From CAG-552 sp964516925 (lineage in GTDB: Bacteria; Bacillota; Clostridia; Christensenellales; Pumilibacteraceae): a stretch of 64,000 bases of DNA. Location: contig CAZEXL010000006.1 in the NCBI GenBank assembly GCA_964516925.1, positions 1 to 64,000 of the forward strand. Reading direction: 5' to 3'. The notes under the pieces were generated by a model. That model was not told the DNA's origin. It saw only the letters and a program-made list of their open reading frames with translations, and made no database searches. The position numbers were made by a program, and so were the translations under genes. This document shows positions 51,730-60,422 of this stretch, one piece after another (within the stretch, counting starts at the first letter, position 1; the number at the start of each line of letters is the position of its first letter).

Positions 51730-51753
51730 TAAGCAAAAAAAGGTTGGGCAGAA

Positions 51754-52581
51754 ATGAGTAAATATAATTTGCTTTGGGATTATATAAAAGGTTGCGGTAA
51801 ACATTCGATTGTTCTTACGTTTGAGGAAATTTATAATGCTGTCGGCGTTGAGATTGATCACTCGTTTTTAAATGCTAAAAAAGAATTGTTGCGACATGGT
51901 TATAAAGTAGGGAAAATTTCGATAAAATCACAGACGGTTTTATTTGAAAAAATACCCGATAACGATACTTTGGTTGTGTACGTTCACGGAAAAGGCGGGA
52001 ACGTTGCCGAAGCCGAGCATTATAAATCATTGTTTCCCGCATGTGAAGTGATCGGATTGGATTATGAAGCCGAAACGCCGTGGGAGGCAAAAAGCGAATT
52101 TTCGATCGCATTTAATAAAATTTCAGAAAATTACAGTTGCGTTATCCTAATCGCTAACAGTATTGGCGCATACTTTTCGATGTGCGCTTTGCCGCCGAAA
52201 AAAATCAAAAGGGCTTATTTTGTTTCGCCTATAGTTGATATGGAACGAGTTGTTTTAGATATGATGAAAAGTGCAAACGTTATGGAAAGCGATTTGCAGG
52301 CAAAAAAAACAATTGTAACAGAATGGGGCGAAACACTTTCGTGGGATTATCTTAAATATGTTCGTTTTAATCCGATAAAGTGGGACGTTTCTACAGAAAT
52401 TTTGTACGGAGAAAAAGACAATTTAACTTCAAAACAAACGATTGTCGATTTTGCAAATGCGCATAATGCAAGTTTGACAATTATGCCAAACGGCGAACAT
52501 TGGTTTCATACGCCTGAACAAATGAAGTTTTTAGACGATTGGATAATTAACGGTGAGAAAAATGAAAAGATCGAGATTTAA
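51754..52581 (+). CDS. Alpha/beta hydrolase with a fused N-terminal domain
   Basis: 275 residues. An N-terminal unit (about 1-62: LLWDYIKGCGKHSIVLTFEEI to KSQTVLFEK) resembles small proteins of the DUF7662 type found alone elsewhere. The rest is an alpha/beta hydrolase: HGKGGNV oxyanion region, nucleophile serine in ANSIGAYF, acid in YGEKDNLTS and the histidine in GEHWFH. It could hydrolyse an ester or amide. The fused domain may recognise substrate or nucleic acid, which is inference. Confidence 0.82.
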   Translation: MSKYNLLWDYIKGCGKHSIVLTFEEIYNAVGVEIDHSFLNAKKELLRHGYKVGKISIKSQTVLFEKIPDNDTLVVYVHGKGGNVAEAEHYKSLFPACEVIGLDYEAETPWEAKSEFSIAFNKISENYSCVILIANSIGAYFSMCALPPKKIKRAYFVSPIVDMERVVLDMMKSANVMESDLQAKKTIVTEWGETLSWDYLKYVRFNPIKWDVSTEILYGEKDNLTSKQTIVDFANAHNASLTIMPNGEHWFHTPEQMKFLDDWIINGEKNEKIEI

Positions 52582-53473
52582 TGTCGCTTGTAAGTGGCTG
52601 ATTTTTTGGACGCTTTTTATTGGTATCGGAGCGGTTGGCGGCGCTCTTTGCATGATAATCGATCCGAGCGGAAAAACTGTAGGAATGTCCGAAATGTTGC
52701 CGTATTTTCAGGTTTTACCGTTTGCCGATATTATTTTTCAGAATTTTACATTCTCGGGAATTGCGTTATTAATCGTAAATGGAACAACAAACTTAACGGC
52801 GGCGACATTGCTTTTTAAGAATAAAAAACTCGGCGCAATTCTTGGAGGGATATTCGGGATAACGCTTATGCTTTGGATTTGCATTCAATTTTATATATTT
52901 CCGTTTAACTTGATGTCTACGATGTATTTTGTTTTTGGGATTTGTCAGGCTATTACGGGTTATGCGGCTTGTGTGTTTTATAAACAAGAAAATTTTGTTT
53001 TTGACAAAGGCGAGTATTCAAATATAGGCACTGACAAAAGGAAGCTCGTTGTTTATTTTTCTCGCATGGGCTATGTTAAGAAAATTGCATACGAAACGGC
53101 AAATAAAATCGGTGCGGATGTTTATGAAATAGAAGCAACCGAAAAAATTGACGGCACGGTTGGTTTTTGGTGGTGCGGACGGTTTGGCATGCTTCGCAAA
53201 GATATGCCGATAAAAAATATTTCGGTGGATTTATCCGTTTATGAAGAAGTAACGATTTGTTCGCCGATTTGGGTTTTTTCCGTCTCTTCGCCTGTTCGTA
53301 GCTTTTTACGGCATGCAAAGGGAAAAATTAAGAGCATAAATTATATTTTTGTTCACTATACAAACGGAAATTATCAAAACGTGGCGAAAAGCGCCGACGA
53401 AATTGTTGGCATAAAGCATAATATGCTTACAAACGTGAGATGCAGACAAGGAGATTTTAAGGTATATCGGTAA
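52562..53473 (+). CDS. Membrane protein fused to a flavodoxin domain
   Basis: 303 residues from the ATG at 52562 behind GGTGAG, inside the end of the previous gene; a GTG nine bases upstream is possible. Four to five membrane helices occupy about residues 8-140. A flavodoxin domain follows (KLVVYFSRMGYVKKIAYETA phosphate loop, then the CSPIWVFSVSSPVRSFL region). It probably binds FMN on the cytoplasmic face and passes electrons to a membrane acceptor. It is the last gene of the operon; no terminator is visible before the thrS promoter. Confidence 0.8.
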   Translation: MKRSRFNVACKWLIFWTLFIGIGAVGGALCMIIDPSGKTVGMSEMLPYFQVLPFADIIFQNFTFSGIALLIVNGTTNLTAATLLFKNKKLGAILGGIFGITLMLWICIQFYIFPFNLMSTMYFVFGICQAITGYAACVFYKQENFVFDKGEYSNIGTDKRKLVVYFSRMGYVKKIAYETANKIGADVYEIEATEKIDGTVGFWWCGRFGMLRKDMPIKNISVDLSVYEEVTICSPIWVFSVSSPVRSFLRHAKGKIKSINYIFVHYTNGNYQNVAKSADEIVGIKHNMLTNVRCRQGDFKVYR

Positions 53474-53529
53474 ACGAATTCGATATGAATGTTTTTTTGG
53501 CAAGAAACACAATTTTTGCAATAAAACGT

Positions 53530-53558
53530 TTGACAATTAATTAAATCGGGTATATAAT
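53530..53558 (+). promoter_or_regulatory. Promoter of the thrS T-box
   Basis: TTGACA (53530-53535), 17 bases, TATAAT (53553-53558), a perfect consensus. Confidence 0.8.
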
Positions 53559-53564
53559 TAATGA

Positions 53565-53776
53565 GTAATTAAATTCTTAAGAAGGGACAAGTAGTCTTGT
53601 TTTGCGCTTGCAGAGAGCGTCCGACGGTGTGAGTGACGTAGCTGCGATCAAGTAATGAAACCACCCTTTATGGAGCGTGTCGGCGTAAACCGACTAAAAC
53701 GAGATAATCTTTTGATTATGAAATAAGGTGGAATCACGGTAAATATCGTCCTTAGCTTTTTGGCTAAGGATTTTTT
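53565..53776 (+). promoter_or_regulatory. T-box riboswitch, threonine-specific
   Basis: The leader carries an AGAGAGCG region, a stem I with ACC codons in the specifier loop (GAAACCACC near 53658-53666; Thr), and the T-box TAAGGTGGAATCACGG. TGGA within it would pair with UCCA at the end of tRNA-Thr (discriminator U). The antiterminator (TAAGG 53724-53728 with CCTTA 53750-53754) competes with a terminator stem TCCTTAGC/GCTAAGGA (53749-53770) followed by six T. The T-box core deviates from the canonical ACCGCG at two positions. Confidence 0.9.
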
Positions 53777-53792
53777 ATATAGGAGAGGTAAC

Positions 53793-55736
53793 ATGGATAT
53801 TAAAGTTACGTTAAAAGACGGATCTGTGGTTGAAGTAAAAAAAGGCACTCAGATTCTTGAAGTTGTAAAGGGCATAAGCGAAGGGCTTGCGCGTGTAGCA
53901 CTCGTTGCCAGAGTTGACGACGAAGTCGTTGATCTTACTTACAGGCTCACAAAAGATTGCAAGCTAGAGGTGCTTACGTTCAAAGACGAAGAAGGCCGAA
54001 ACGCATACAGGCATACTGCGGCGCATATTCTTGCGCAGGCAGTTAAAAATATTTATCCTCAGGCTAAGCTTGCGATCGGTCCGAGCATTGCAAATGGATT
54101 TTATTATGATTTTGATTTTCCTGCTCCGATTACGGTTGCCGATTTTGACCTTATCGAAAAGGAAATGCAATCTATTATAAAAGCCGATTTTCCGATTGAA
54201 AGACTTGACGTTTCTCGTAAATCTGCAATTACTCAAATGCGTGGATTTGACGAGCCGTACAAAATTCAAATTCTTGACGATTTACCGGCAGACGCAACTC
54301 TTACGTTTTATCGTCAGGGCGAGTTTGTAGATCTTTGCAAAGGACCTCATCTTGTAAGCACCGGCAAAGTTAAATTTATCAAACTTACTCAAATTGCAGG
54401 CGCATATTGGCGCGGTAACGAAAAGAACAAAATGCTTACCAGAATTTACGGAACCGCATTTGAAAAAAAATCGGAGCTAAACGAATACCTTGAAAAGCTT
54501 GAAGAAGCTAAGCGAAGAGATCATAATAAACTCGGAAGAGAGCTTGGCTACTTTATGACCGAAGAAAAAATCGGTCAAGGTTTGCCGTTGCTTATGCCCA
54601 AGGGTGCAAAGCTTTTTCAAATTCTTCAACGTTTCGTTGAGGACGAAGAGGAACGTCGCGGTTATATTCTTACCAAAACGCCTTCTTTCGCAAAAAGCGA
54701 TTTGTATAAAATAAGCGGACATTGGGACCATTATCGCGATAAGATGTTTATTATGGGCGATCCGGAAAACGACGACGAAGTTTTTGCGTTGCGTCCCATG
54801 ACTTGTCCGTTCCAATATATGATTTATCGTAACGGACTTAAAAGTTATAGAGACTTGCCTAAAAGATATAACGAAACCGCCGCATTGTTCAGAAAGGAAG
54901 CTTCCGGCGAAATGCACGGACTTATTCGCGTAAGACAGTTCCACTTGAGTGACGGTCACGTTATATGTACTCCCGAACAGCTCGAAGACGAATTTAAGAA
55001 TTGCTTTGAACTTAGCTATTATTTCCTTAAATGCCTGGGCATGCTTGACGACGTATTCTTCAGATTTTCAAAATGGGACGAAAACGATAGGGAGAAGTAT
55101 ATAGGTACTCCGGAAGAATGGAACAACGCGCAAGACAGAATGAAGAAAATTCTTGATCATATCGGAATTAAGTATGAAGAAGCAGTCGGTGAAGCGGCGT
55201 TCTACGGACCTAAGCTTGACATTCAGGCGCGCAACGTTTACGGCAAGGAAGATACTATAATGACTATACAGATAGATATGTTCCTTAGTGAAAAGTTCGA
55301 TATGTGGTACGTTGATGCCGACGGCGAAAAGAAACATCCTTATATTATTCATCGCGGTGCATTTGGTTGTTACGAAAGAATGATGGCTATGCTTATTGAA
55401 AAGTATGCAGGTGCTTTGCCGCTGTGGATGAGCCCCGTTCAAGTCAAAGTTATGTCGTTAACGGATAGAACGATGGACGACGTAAAAAAACTTTGCGATG
55501 AATTAAATTATCAGGGTATAAGATGCGAAGCCGACGTTCGTAGCGAAAAAATAGGTTACAAGATTCGTGAAGCGCAAATGGAAAAGGTGCCTTATATGGT
55601 AATAATCGGCGATAAGGAAAAGGAAGCCGGTGTAATTGCCGTAAGATCAAGAAGCGAAGGCGACATTGGACAAATGACTAAAGAAGAATTCGTTGCTAAA
55701 TTAAAGGAAGAAATTGATAAAAAAGTTTGCAAATAG
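53793..55736 (+). CDS. thrS: Threonyl-tRNA synthetase
   Basis: 647 residues from the ATG at 53793 with GGAGAGGT upstream; an earlier in-frame TTG lies in the terminator. TGS domain (about 1-62), editing domain with HTAAHILAQAVK, class II core with MTCPFQYMIY and RKEASGEMHGLIRVRQF motif 2, motif 3 IHRGAFGCYERMM, and anticodon-binding domain. Controlled by the upstream T-box. Confidence 0.97.
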   Translation: MDIKVTLKDGSVVEVKKGTQILEVVKGISEGLARVALVARVDDEVVDLTYRLTKDCKLEVLTFKDEEGRNAYRHTAAHILAQAVKNIYPQAKLAIGPSIANGFYYDFDFPAPITVADFDLIEKEMQSIIKADFPIERLDVSRKSAITQMRGFDEPYKIQILDDLPADATLTFYRQGEFVDLCKGPHLVSTGKVKFIKLTQIAGAYWRGNEKNKMLTRIYGTAFEKKSELNEYLEKLEEAKRRDHNKLGRELGYFMTEEKIGQGLPLLMPKGAKLFQILQRFVEDEEERRGYILTKTPSFAKSDLYKISGHWDHYRDKMFIMGDPENDDEVFALRPMTCPFQYMIYRNGLKSYRDLPKRYNETAALFRKEASGEMHGLIRVRQFHLSDGHVICTPEQLEDEFKNCFELSYYFLKCLGMLDDVFFRFSKWDENDREKYIGTPEEWNNAQDRMKKILDHIGIKYEEAVGEAAFYGPKLDIQARNVYGKEDTIMTIQIDMFLSEKFDMWYVDADGEKKHPYIIHRGAFGCYERMMAMLIEKYAGALPLWMSPVQVKVMSLTDRTMDDVKKLCDELNYQGIRCEADVRSEKIGYKIREAQMEKVPYMVIIGDKEKEAGVIAVRSRSEGDIGQMTKEEFVAKLKEEIDKKVCK

Positions 55737-55748
55737 GCTTAAAAACGT

Positions 55749-55777
55749 TTGACATTCTTGTATATAAGGAATATAAT
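55749..55777 (+). promoter_or_regulatory. Promoter of infC-rpmI-rplT
   Basis: TTGACA (55749-55754), 17 bases, TATAAT (55772-55777), just after thrS. Confidence 0.8.
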
Positions 55778-55783
55778 AACTAG

Positions 55784-55905
55784 GTTGAAAGTAGATCTAT
55801 TCTCACCAGTCGGGCATGCTTGGATTGGTAACGCAAACTAATAATATTCCTTTTAAGGTTGTTTATTTATGAGCGAAAGATCTGCTTTCGCTCATATTTA
55901 TTTTT
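55784..55905 (+). promoter_or_regulatory. infC/L20-type leader with terminator
   Basis: A structured 5' leader of about 120 nt ends in a perfect 11-bp hairpin, ATGAGCGAAAG (55869-55879) with CTTTCGCTCAT (55885-55895), then a T-rich tail. It precedes infC-rpmI-rplT, a locus that in Firmicutes has an L20-binding leader that attenuates transcription. The position and terminator fit that; the L20 binding site was not modelled. Confidence 0.65.
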
Positions 55906-55918
55906 CTGGAGGAACACC

Positions 55919-56437
55919 ATTATTATTAAAGATGTTGAAATTGAAATCAACGACAAAATTATTGACGTTGCAATAAGAGTCATTGATGAAAACGGCAATC
56001 AGCTCGGCATAATGAGCGCGGTTCAAGCCAACAAAATAGCTGATGAAAAGAATTTAGATCTTGTAAAAATCAGTCCGTCGGCAAATCCGCCCGTGTGCAA
56101 AATAATGGATTATGGCAAGTTTAGATTTGACGCGGCAAAAAAGGAAAAAGATGCGCGTAAAAATCAAAAAACTTCCGAAATGAAAGAAGTGTGGCTTTCG
56201 ATGACAATAGATACTCACGATTTGGAAACGAAAGCAAAACAAGCTGAAAAGTTCCTTAAAAACGGCGATAAAGTAAAGGTTTCTATACGTATGCGTGGTC
56301 GTCAGCAAGCTCATGCTGCATTAGGCGTAGAGGTAATGAACGATTTCTTTAAGCTTGTTGAAAGCGTCGGCGAAATAAATAAAAAGCCTTTAACCGAAGG
56401 CAGAAACATTTTAATGATTTTACAACCTAAAAAATAA
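55919..56437 (+). CDS. infC: Translation initiation factor IF-3 (AUU start)
   Basis: 172 residues. GGAGG (55908-55912) is followed after 6 bases by ATT at 55919, and no ATG, GTG or TTG lies in frame in the right place; the conserved region VEIEINDKIIDVAIRVIDENG begins soon after. IF-3 checks codon-anticodon pairing at the start and rejects weak start codons, so an AUU start gives negative autoregulation, as known in Escherichia coli. N domain, lysine-rich linker (KKEKDARKNQKT) and C domain (MRGRQQAHAALG) are present. Confidence 0.9.
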   Translation: MIIKDVEIEINDKIIDVAIRVIDENGNQLGIMSAVQANKIADEKNLDLVKISPSANPPVCKIMDYGKFRFDAAKKEKDARKNQKTSEMKEVWLSMTIDTHDLETKAKQAEKFLKNGDKVKVSIRMRGRQQAHAALGVEVMNDFFKLVESVGEINKKPLTEGRNILMILQPKK

Positions 56438-56455
56438 TTCCGGAGGATTATAGAA

Positions 56456-56653
56456 ATGCCAAAAATGAAAGGTCATAGCGGCGCTAAAAAGCGTTTCCGC
56501 GTAACGAAAAGCGGTCGTATTAAGATTGCACACCAAGGAAAGAATCATATTCTTACCAAGAAGTCCAGCAAACGTAAGATGGGCTTGCGTAAAGGGGAGT
56601 ATATGTCTTCCAACAAGCAGAACAGAACCGTTCGCACCATGATTCAAAAGTAA
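56456..56653 (+). CDS. rpmI: 50S ribosomal protein L35
   Basis: 65 residues, basic: PKMKGHSGAKKRFRVTKSG start, RKGEYMSSNKQNRTVR middle. GGAGGA site. Second gene of infC-rpmI-rplT. Confidence 0.97.
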   Translation: MPKMKGHSGAKKRFRVTKSGRIKIAHQGKNHILTKKSSKRKMGLRKGEYMSSNKQNRTVRTMIQK

Positions 56654-56669
56654 GGAGGATTAATAAGTT

Positions 56670-57023
56670 ATGAGAATTAAAAGAGCTGTTAACGCCGTAA
56701 AAAAGCGAAGAAAGATAATGAAATTAGCCAAAGGTTACTTTGGTTCGAAGTCTAGATCTTACCGTATTGCTAGAGAAGCGGTGATGAAGTCGCAAATGTA
56801 TGCCTTCATCGGACGCCGCCAAAAGAAGAGACAGTATCGTCAACTTTGGATCGCTCGTATTAATGCAGCAGCAAGAATGAACGGACTTTCGTACAGCAAG
56901 TTTATGCATGGTCTTAAGGTTGCAGGTATTGAGCTTAATCGCAAGGTGCTTGCCGATATAGCAGTAAATGATGCGGCTACGTTTGCTAAGCTCGCTGAAA
57001 CTGCAGTAAATGCATGCAAGTAA
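56670..57023 (+). CDS. rplT: 50S ribosomal protein L20
   Basis: 117 residues, typical: MRIKRAVNAVKKRRKIMKLA, GYFGSKSRSYR, SYSKFMHGLKVAGIELNRK. AAGGAGGA site. L20 is an early assembly protein and the known repressor of this operon in Bacillus. Confidence 0.98.
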   Translation: MRIKRAVNAVKKRRKIMKLAKGYFGSKSRSYRIAREAVMKSQMYAFIGRRQKKRQYRQLWIARINAAARMNGLSYSKFMHGLKVAGIELNRKVLADIAVNDAATFAKLAETAVNACK

Positions 57024-57028
57024 AACAT

Positions 57029-57053
57029 AAGCACCTTAATTAGGTGCTTTTTT
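57029..57053 (+). terminator. Intrinsic terminator after rplT
   Basis: AAGCACCT (57029-57036) with AGGTGCTT (57042-57049), loop TAATT, then T run. The next gene's ATG follows at 57057, so AGGTG of the stem may also be its weak ribosome site. Confidence 0.85.
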
Positions 57054-57056
57054 GTT

Positions 57057-57770
57057 ATGGATTTAATTGTATCTTCTGATAATCAACTTTATAAACGAAT
57101 AAACAAACTTAAGGATAAGAAGTATCGCGACGAGTACAAAGAATATCTTATCGAGGGCTTGCGTGGTATTATCGATACGCCAATCGAAGACGTAAAGGTA
57201 ATCGTTGCTTCCGAGAATTTTGACACAACAAAGCTTAATTCCGAAAAAGTCGTATTTTTTTCAGAGAAACTTTTTTCAAAACTTAGCTTAACCGATCATT
57301 CTTGCGGGGTTATGGCAATAGCGGCACAAAAAGCAGAACGCGATTTCGAGATGAATTACGTTGTGTATTTGGATAGAATTCGCGATCCAGGAAACATGGG
57401 TACGATTATTCGTACCGCCGTGGCGTCCGGTTATGAAATTGTTTGCGATAATTGTGTAGACGTTTATAATCCAAAAGTTGTACGCAGTTGCGTTTCAGCG
57501 CTTTCTAAAGCGCGTTTACACTATGGTAATTTTATTGACAAACTTGTCGATAAAGGCTATAATATAATTGGTGCGGATTTGGGTGGAGAAAACGTATTCG
57601 AGGCTTCAAAACCAAAAAAAGTTTGTATTGTAATCGGCAACGAAGCTGACGGTGTAAGAAGTGAAATCCTAGGCAAATGCAATAGTGTTTATTCGATACC
57701 CATGGAAAACATGGAGTCGTTAAATGCTTCGGTTTGCGCCGGAATATTGATGTATTATTTTAAATTTTAA
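57057..57770 (+). CDS. SpoU/TrmH-family RNA methyltransferase
   Basis: 237 residues. N-terminal substrate-binding domain, then the SPOUT core with YLDRIRDPGNMGTIIRTA, VIGNEADGVR and IPMENMESLNASVCAGILMY, the three family motifs. Close to Bacillus YsgA, and it probably 2'-O-methylates rRNA or tRNA. It starts four bases after the terminator tail, and its ribosome site would lie in the terminator stem. Confidence 0.9.
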   Translation: MDLIVSSDNQLYKRINKLKDKKYRDEYKEYLIEGLRGIIDTPIEDVKVIVASENFDTTKLNSEKVVFFSEKLFSKLSLTDHSCGVMAIAAQKAERDFEMNYVVYLDRIRDPGNMGTIIRTAVASGYEIVCDNCVDVYNPKVVRSCVSALSKARLHYGNFIDKLVDKGYNIIGADLGGENVFEASKPKKVCIVIGNEADGVRSEILGKCNSVYSIPMENMESLNASVCAGILMYYFKF

Positions 57771-57781
57771 ACGGAGGATTT

Positions 57782-58525
57782 ATGTCAGGACATAGTAAAT
57801 GGGCAACCATAAAAAGACAAAAAGGGAAGACCGATGCTGCGCGCGGTAAGGTTTTTACAAAAATCGGTAGAGAAATTGCAGTTGCTGTAAAACTTGGAGG
57901 ACCCGATCCTTCCAGCAATGCTAAGCTTCGAGATGTTATTGCAAAGGCAAAGTCTAATAATATGCCGAACGACAATATAACTCGTAGTATAAAGAAAGCA
58001 AGTGGAGAACTTAATGCAATAAATTACGAAAATATTACGTACGAAGGATACGGTCCTAACGGAACTGCAATTATCGTTGAAACTCTTACGGATAATAAAA
58101 ATCGTACTGCAAGCGACATACGCCATATTTTTGATAAGTCGGGTGGTTCTATGGGAACAAACGGCTGCGTTTCCTATTTATTTAACAATAAAGGCGTAAT
58201 TATAGTCGAGAAATCCAAAGATATGGACGATGATGAAGTAATGATGGCCGCTCTTGATGCGGGAGCTGAAGATTTTAACGTTGAAGACGGTGATTACGAA
58301 GTACTTACAGATCCTGCAACGTTTTCGACTGTACGCGAAAATCTTGAAAAAGCCGGATTTACGTTGATTTCTGCAGAAGTTAGCATGATTCCTTCAAATT
58401 ACATTTCGCTAAACGATGAAGATTTAAAAAAGGTTCTTCGTATGCTTGATTGGTTTGATGAAAATGATGACGTTCAAAACGTATATCATAATGCAGAATT
58501 GCCTGAAGAGGAAGAAGAGGAGTAA
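57782..58525 (+). CDS. yebC: YebC-family protein (TACO1-like)
   Basis: 247 residues. MSGHSKWATIKRQKGKTDAARGK N-terminus, EGYGPNGTAIIVETLTDN, and an acidic end (EEEEEE). The family includes transcription regulators and a translation factor that helps ribosomes through proline stretches; which one applies is not clear. CGGAGGA site. Confidence 0.95.
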   Translation: MSGHSKWATIKRQKGKTDAARGKVFTKIGREIAVAVKLGGPDPSSNAKLRDVIAKAKSNNMPNDNITRSIKKASGELNAINYENITYEGYGPNGTAIIVETLTDNKNRTASDIRHIFDKSGGSMGTNGCVSYLFNNKGVIIVEKSKDMDDDEVMMAALDAGAEDFNVEDGDYEVLTDPATFSTVRENLEKAGFTLISAEVSMIPSNYISLNDEDLKKVLRMLDWFDENDDVQNVYHNAELPEEEEEE

Positions 58526-58528
58526 TAT

Positions 58529-59329
58529 ATGTCGGGGGAACATGACGGACATAGAGCAAGGTTAAGAATGGCGACGGCAAACGATCCTGATATGCTGTCG
58601 TTTAGCGATTTTCAAACGCTTGAATACGTGTTAAGTTTTGTTATACCTAGAAAAGATACAAATCAGATAGCTCATTCTCTTATAAATGAATTCGGCAGCA
58701 TAAAAGGGGTATTTTTGGCATCTAGGGAAGCATTATTTGCAGTTCCTAATATGACAAGAAATGCGGCAGCTTTTATCGAGAGTTTTTATCCGATAATGCG
58801 CAAAGTTGAAATTTCAGCCCTAACAAAACCGCGTTCGACTATTTCTAACGTGCAACAAGCGGTTGCGTTATTGCGTCCGTATTTTGTCGGTCGAGTTGGT
58901 GAACGCGCATACGTTGTTGCTCTTGATCTTAACGATAAACTTGTGCAAGTGGCATTAATAAGCGAGGGACTGTCTGACTATACAACTTTGGATACTAATA
59001 GAATTTTTTCTATTATAACAAGGACTCAAGCGAAAAAAATAATTATAGCTCACAATCATCCTAGTGGTAATGCGTATCCTTCGCGTGCCGATATTTTGGC
59101 AACGCAACAATTATTTCCGATGGCGCATTCTATAAACACCGTTCTTGCCGATCATATTATTTTTACGGATACGGATGAATATTATAGTTTTTATACCGAA
59201 GGTTTGTTGGATAGCTTTTTTATTAAGTCGTGTGAATTAAGCGGAGCATATACCAAGCAAGAAATGTATTCTTTAAAAGCGCAGGGCGTTTATATGTACG
59301 AACCCAGAAAAACGGAGCTTGATAAATGA
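58529..59329 (+). CDS. radC: RadC-family JAB/MPN protein
   Basis: 266 residues. Helix-hairpin-helix-like N-terminus and a JAB domain with HNHPSGNAYPSRADI, the metal-binding motif of RadC. Its function is not established (not the radiation gene it was named for). Near ruvCAB, it suggests DNA metabolism. Overlaps ruvC by 4 bases. Confidence 0.92.
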   Translation: MSGEHDGHRARLRMATANDPDMLSFSDFQTLEYVLSFVIPRKDTNQIAHSLINEFGSIKGVFLASREALFAVPNMTRNAAAFIESFYPIMRKVEISALTKPRSTISNVQQAVALLRPYFVGRVGERAYVVALDLNDKLVQVALISEGLSDYTTLDTNRIFSIITRTQAKKIIIAHNHPSGNAYPSRADILATQQLFPMAHSINTVLADHIIFTDTDEYYSFYTEGLLDSFFIKSCELSGAYTKQEMYSLKAQGVYMYEPRKTELDK

Positions 59330-59817
59330 GGATTTTGGGCATAGATCCCGGATACGCCACTATCGGGTACGGAGTTATCGACAAATTGCCTCAAGGTTTG
59401 AAAGTAGTGGATTATGGTGTTATAGAAACACCTAAAACCGAAAGTATTCCGGTAAGATTGGCTATTTTAGCCGATGCTATGAATAGTATAATAAAAAAAT
59501 TCAAGCCGGATGCAATTTCCGTAGAAGAGTTGTTTTTTAATACTAATATCACTACGGGTATAAAAGTCGCTCAAGCCAGAGGAGTAATATTGCTTTGTGC
59601 CATAAAAGAATGCGGACATTTATACGAGTATACGCCGCTTCAAATAAAACAAGCGCTTACCGGAAACGGAAGAGCTGAAAAAAAGCAAATACAATATATG
59701 GTAAAGGCGGTTTTAAAACTTAAGGAAGAACCGAAGCCAGATGATGCAGCCGACGCTTTGGCAGCGGCAATATGTCATGCTCATATGGCAATATATAAAC
59801 AGCGAATATTAAATTGA
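59326..59817 (+). CDS. ruvC: Holliday junction endonuclease RuvC
   Basis: 163 residues. ILGIDPGYATIGYGVI, VEELFFNTNITTGIKV and PDDAADALAAAICHA with the acidic catalytic residues. It resolves Holliday junctions. ruvA starts 18 bases after it and ruvB 2 bases after that. Confidence 0.97.
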   Translation: MRILGIDPGYATIGYGVIDKLPQGLKVVDYGVIETPKTESIPVRLAILADAMNSIIKKFKPDAISVEELFFNTNITTGIKVAQARGVILLCAIKECGHLYEYTPLQIKQALTGNGRAEKKQIQYMVKAVLKLKEEPKPDDAADALAAAICHAHMAIYKQRILN

Positions 59818-59835
59818 CAAAACTTAGGAGGCGCA

Positions 59836-60420
59836 ATGTTTAACTACTTTATAGGCACGGTCAAGGAGCTGGGCTTAAGTACGGCAACTATTGAAACAAA
59901 CGGCATAGGCTATGAATTTACCGTAAGTAAATATTGTATCAACAATATAAAGATTGGCGACGTAGTTAAATTATTTGCTTTTTTAAGCGTTCGTGACGAC
60001 GGCGTAAGCCTGTTTGGCTTTTATTCTAAAGAAGAAAAAGCGATGTTTTTGCGTTTAACGTCTATAAGCGGCATCGGACCAAAAAGTGCCATAAGTATAT
60101 TAAGCGGACTTGCTTTCAATGATTTATGCGTGGCAATTGCGCACGGTGATGCTAAAGCGCTTAGCGGAATAAAAGGGATAAGCAAAAAAACAGCTGAACG
60201 CATCGTTTTGGAATTAAAAGATAAACTTAGCGAAGAGTTTGGTTTAGTGTCCGATAGCGTTAAAAACGAAGTTGTTCAAGACAACGAAGCTGAAGATGCT
60301 GTTTTTGCTCTTGTCGCACTTGGATATGGCAAGCAAGAAGCTGCAAATGCCGTAAAGCGTATAGATACAAAAGGTATGTCGGCAGAAGAAATTGTAAAAG
60401 CTGCGCTTAAAAGGGGCTAG
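59836..60420 (+). CDS. ruvA: Holliday junction helicase subunit RuvA
   Basis: 194 residues. OB fold, tandem helix-hairpin-helix (LTSISGIGPKSAISIL and LSGIKGISKKTAERIV) and a C-terminal domain III. It loads RuvB onto junctions. AGGAGGCG site. Confidence 0.97.
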   Translation: MFNYFIGTVKELGLSTATIETNGIGYEFTVSKYCINNIKIGDVVKLFAFLSVRDDGVSLFGFYSKEEKAMFLRLTSISGIGPKSAISILSGLAFNDLCVAIAHGDAKALSGIKGISKKTAERIVLELKDKLSEEFGLVSDSVKNEVVQDNEAEDAVFALVALGYGKQEAANAVKRIDTKGMSAEEIVKAALKRG

Positions 60421-60422
60421 AA

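Noticed and set aside
56902..57060. Possible additional small gene between rplT and the methylase
   Set aside because: The gap is taken up by the terminator and no frame of any length fits.
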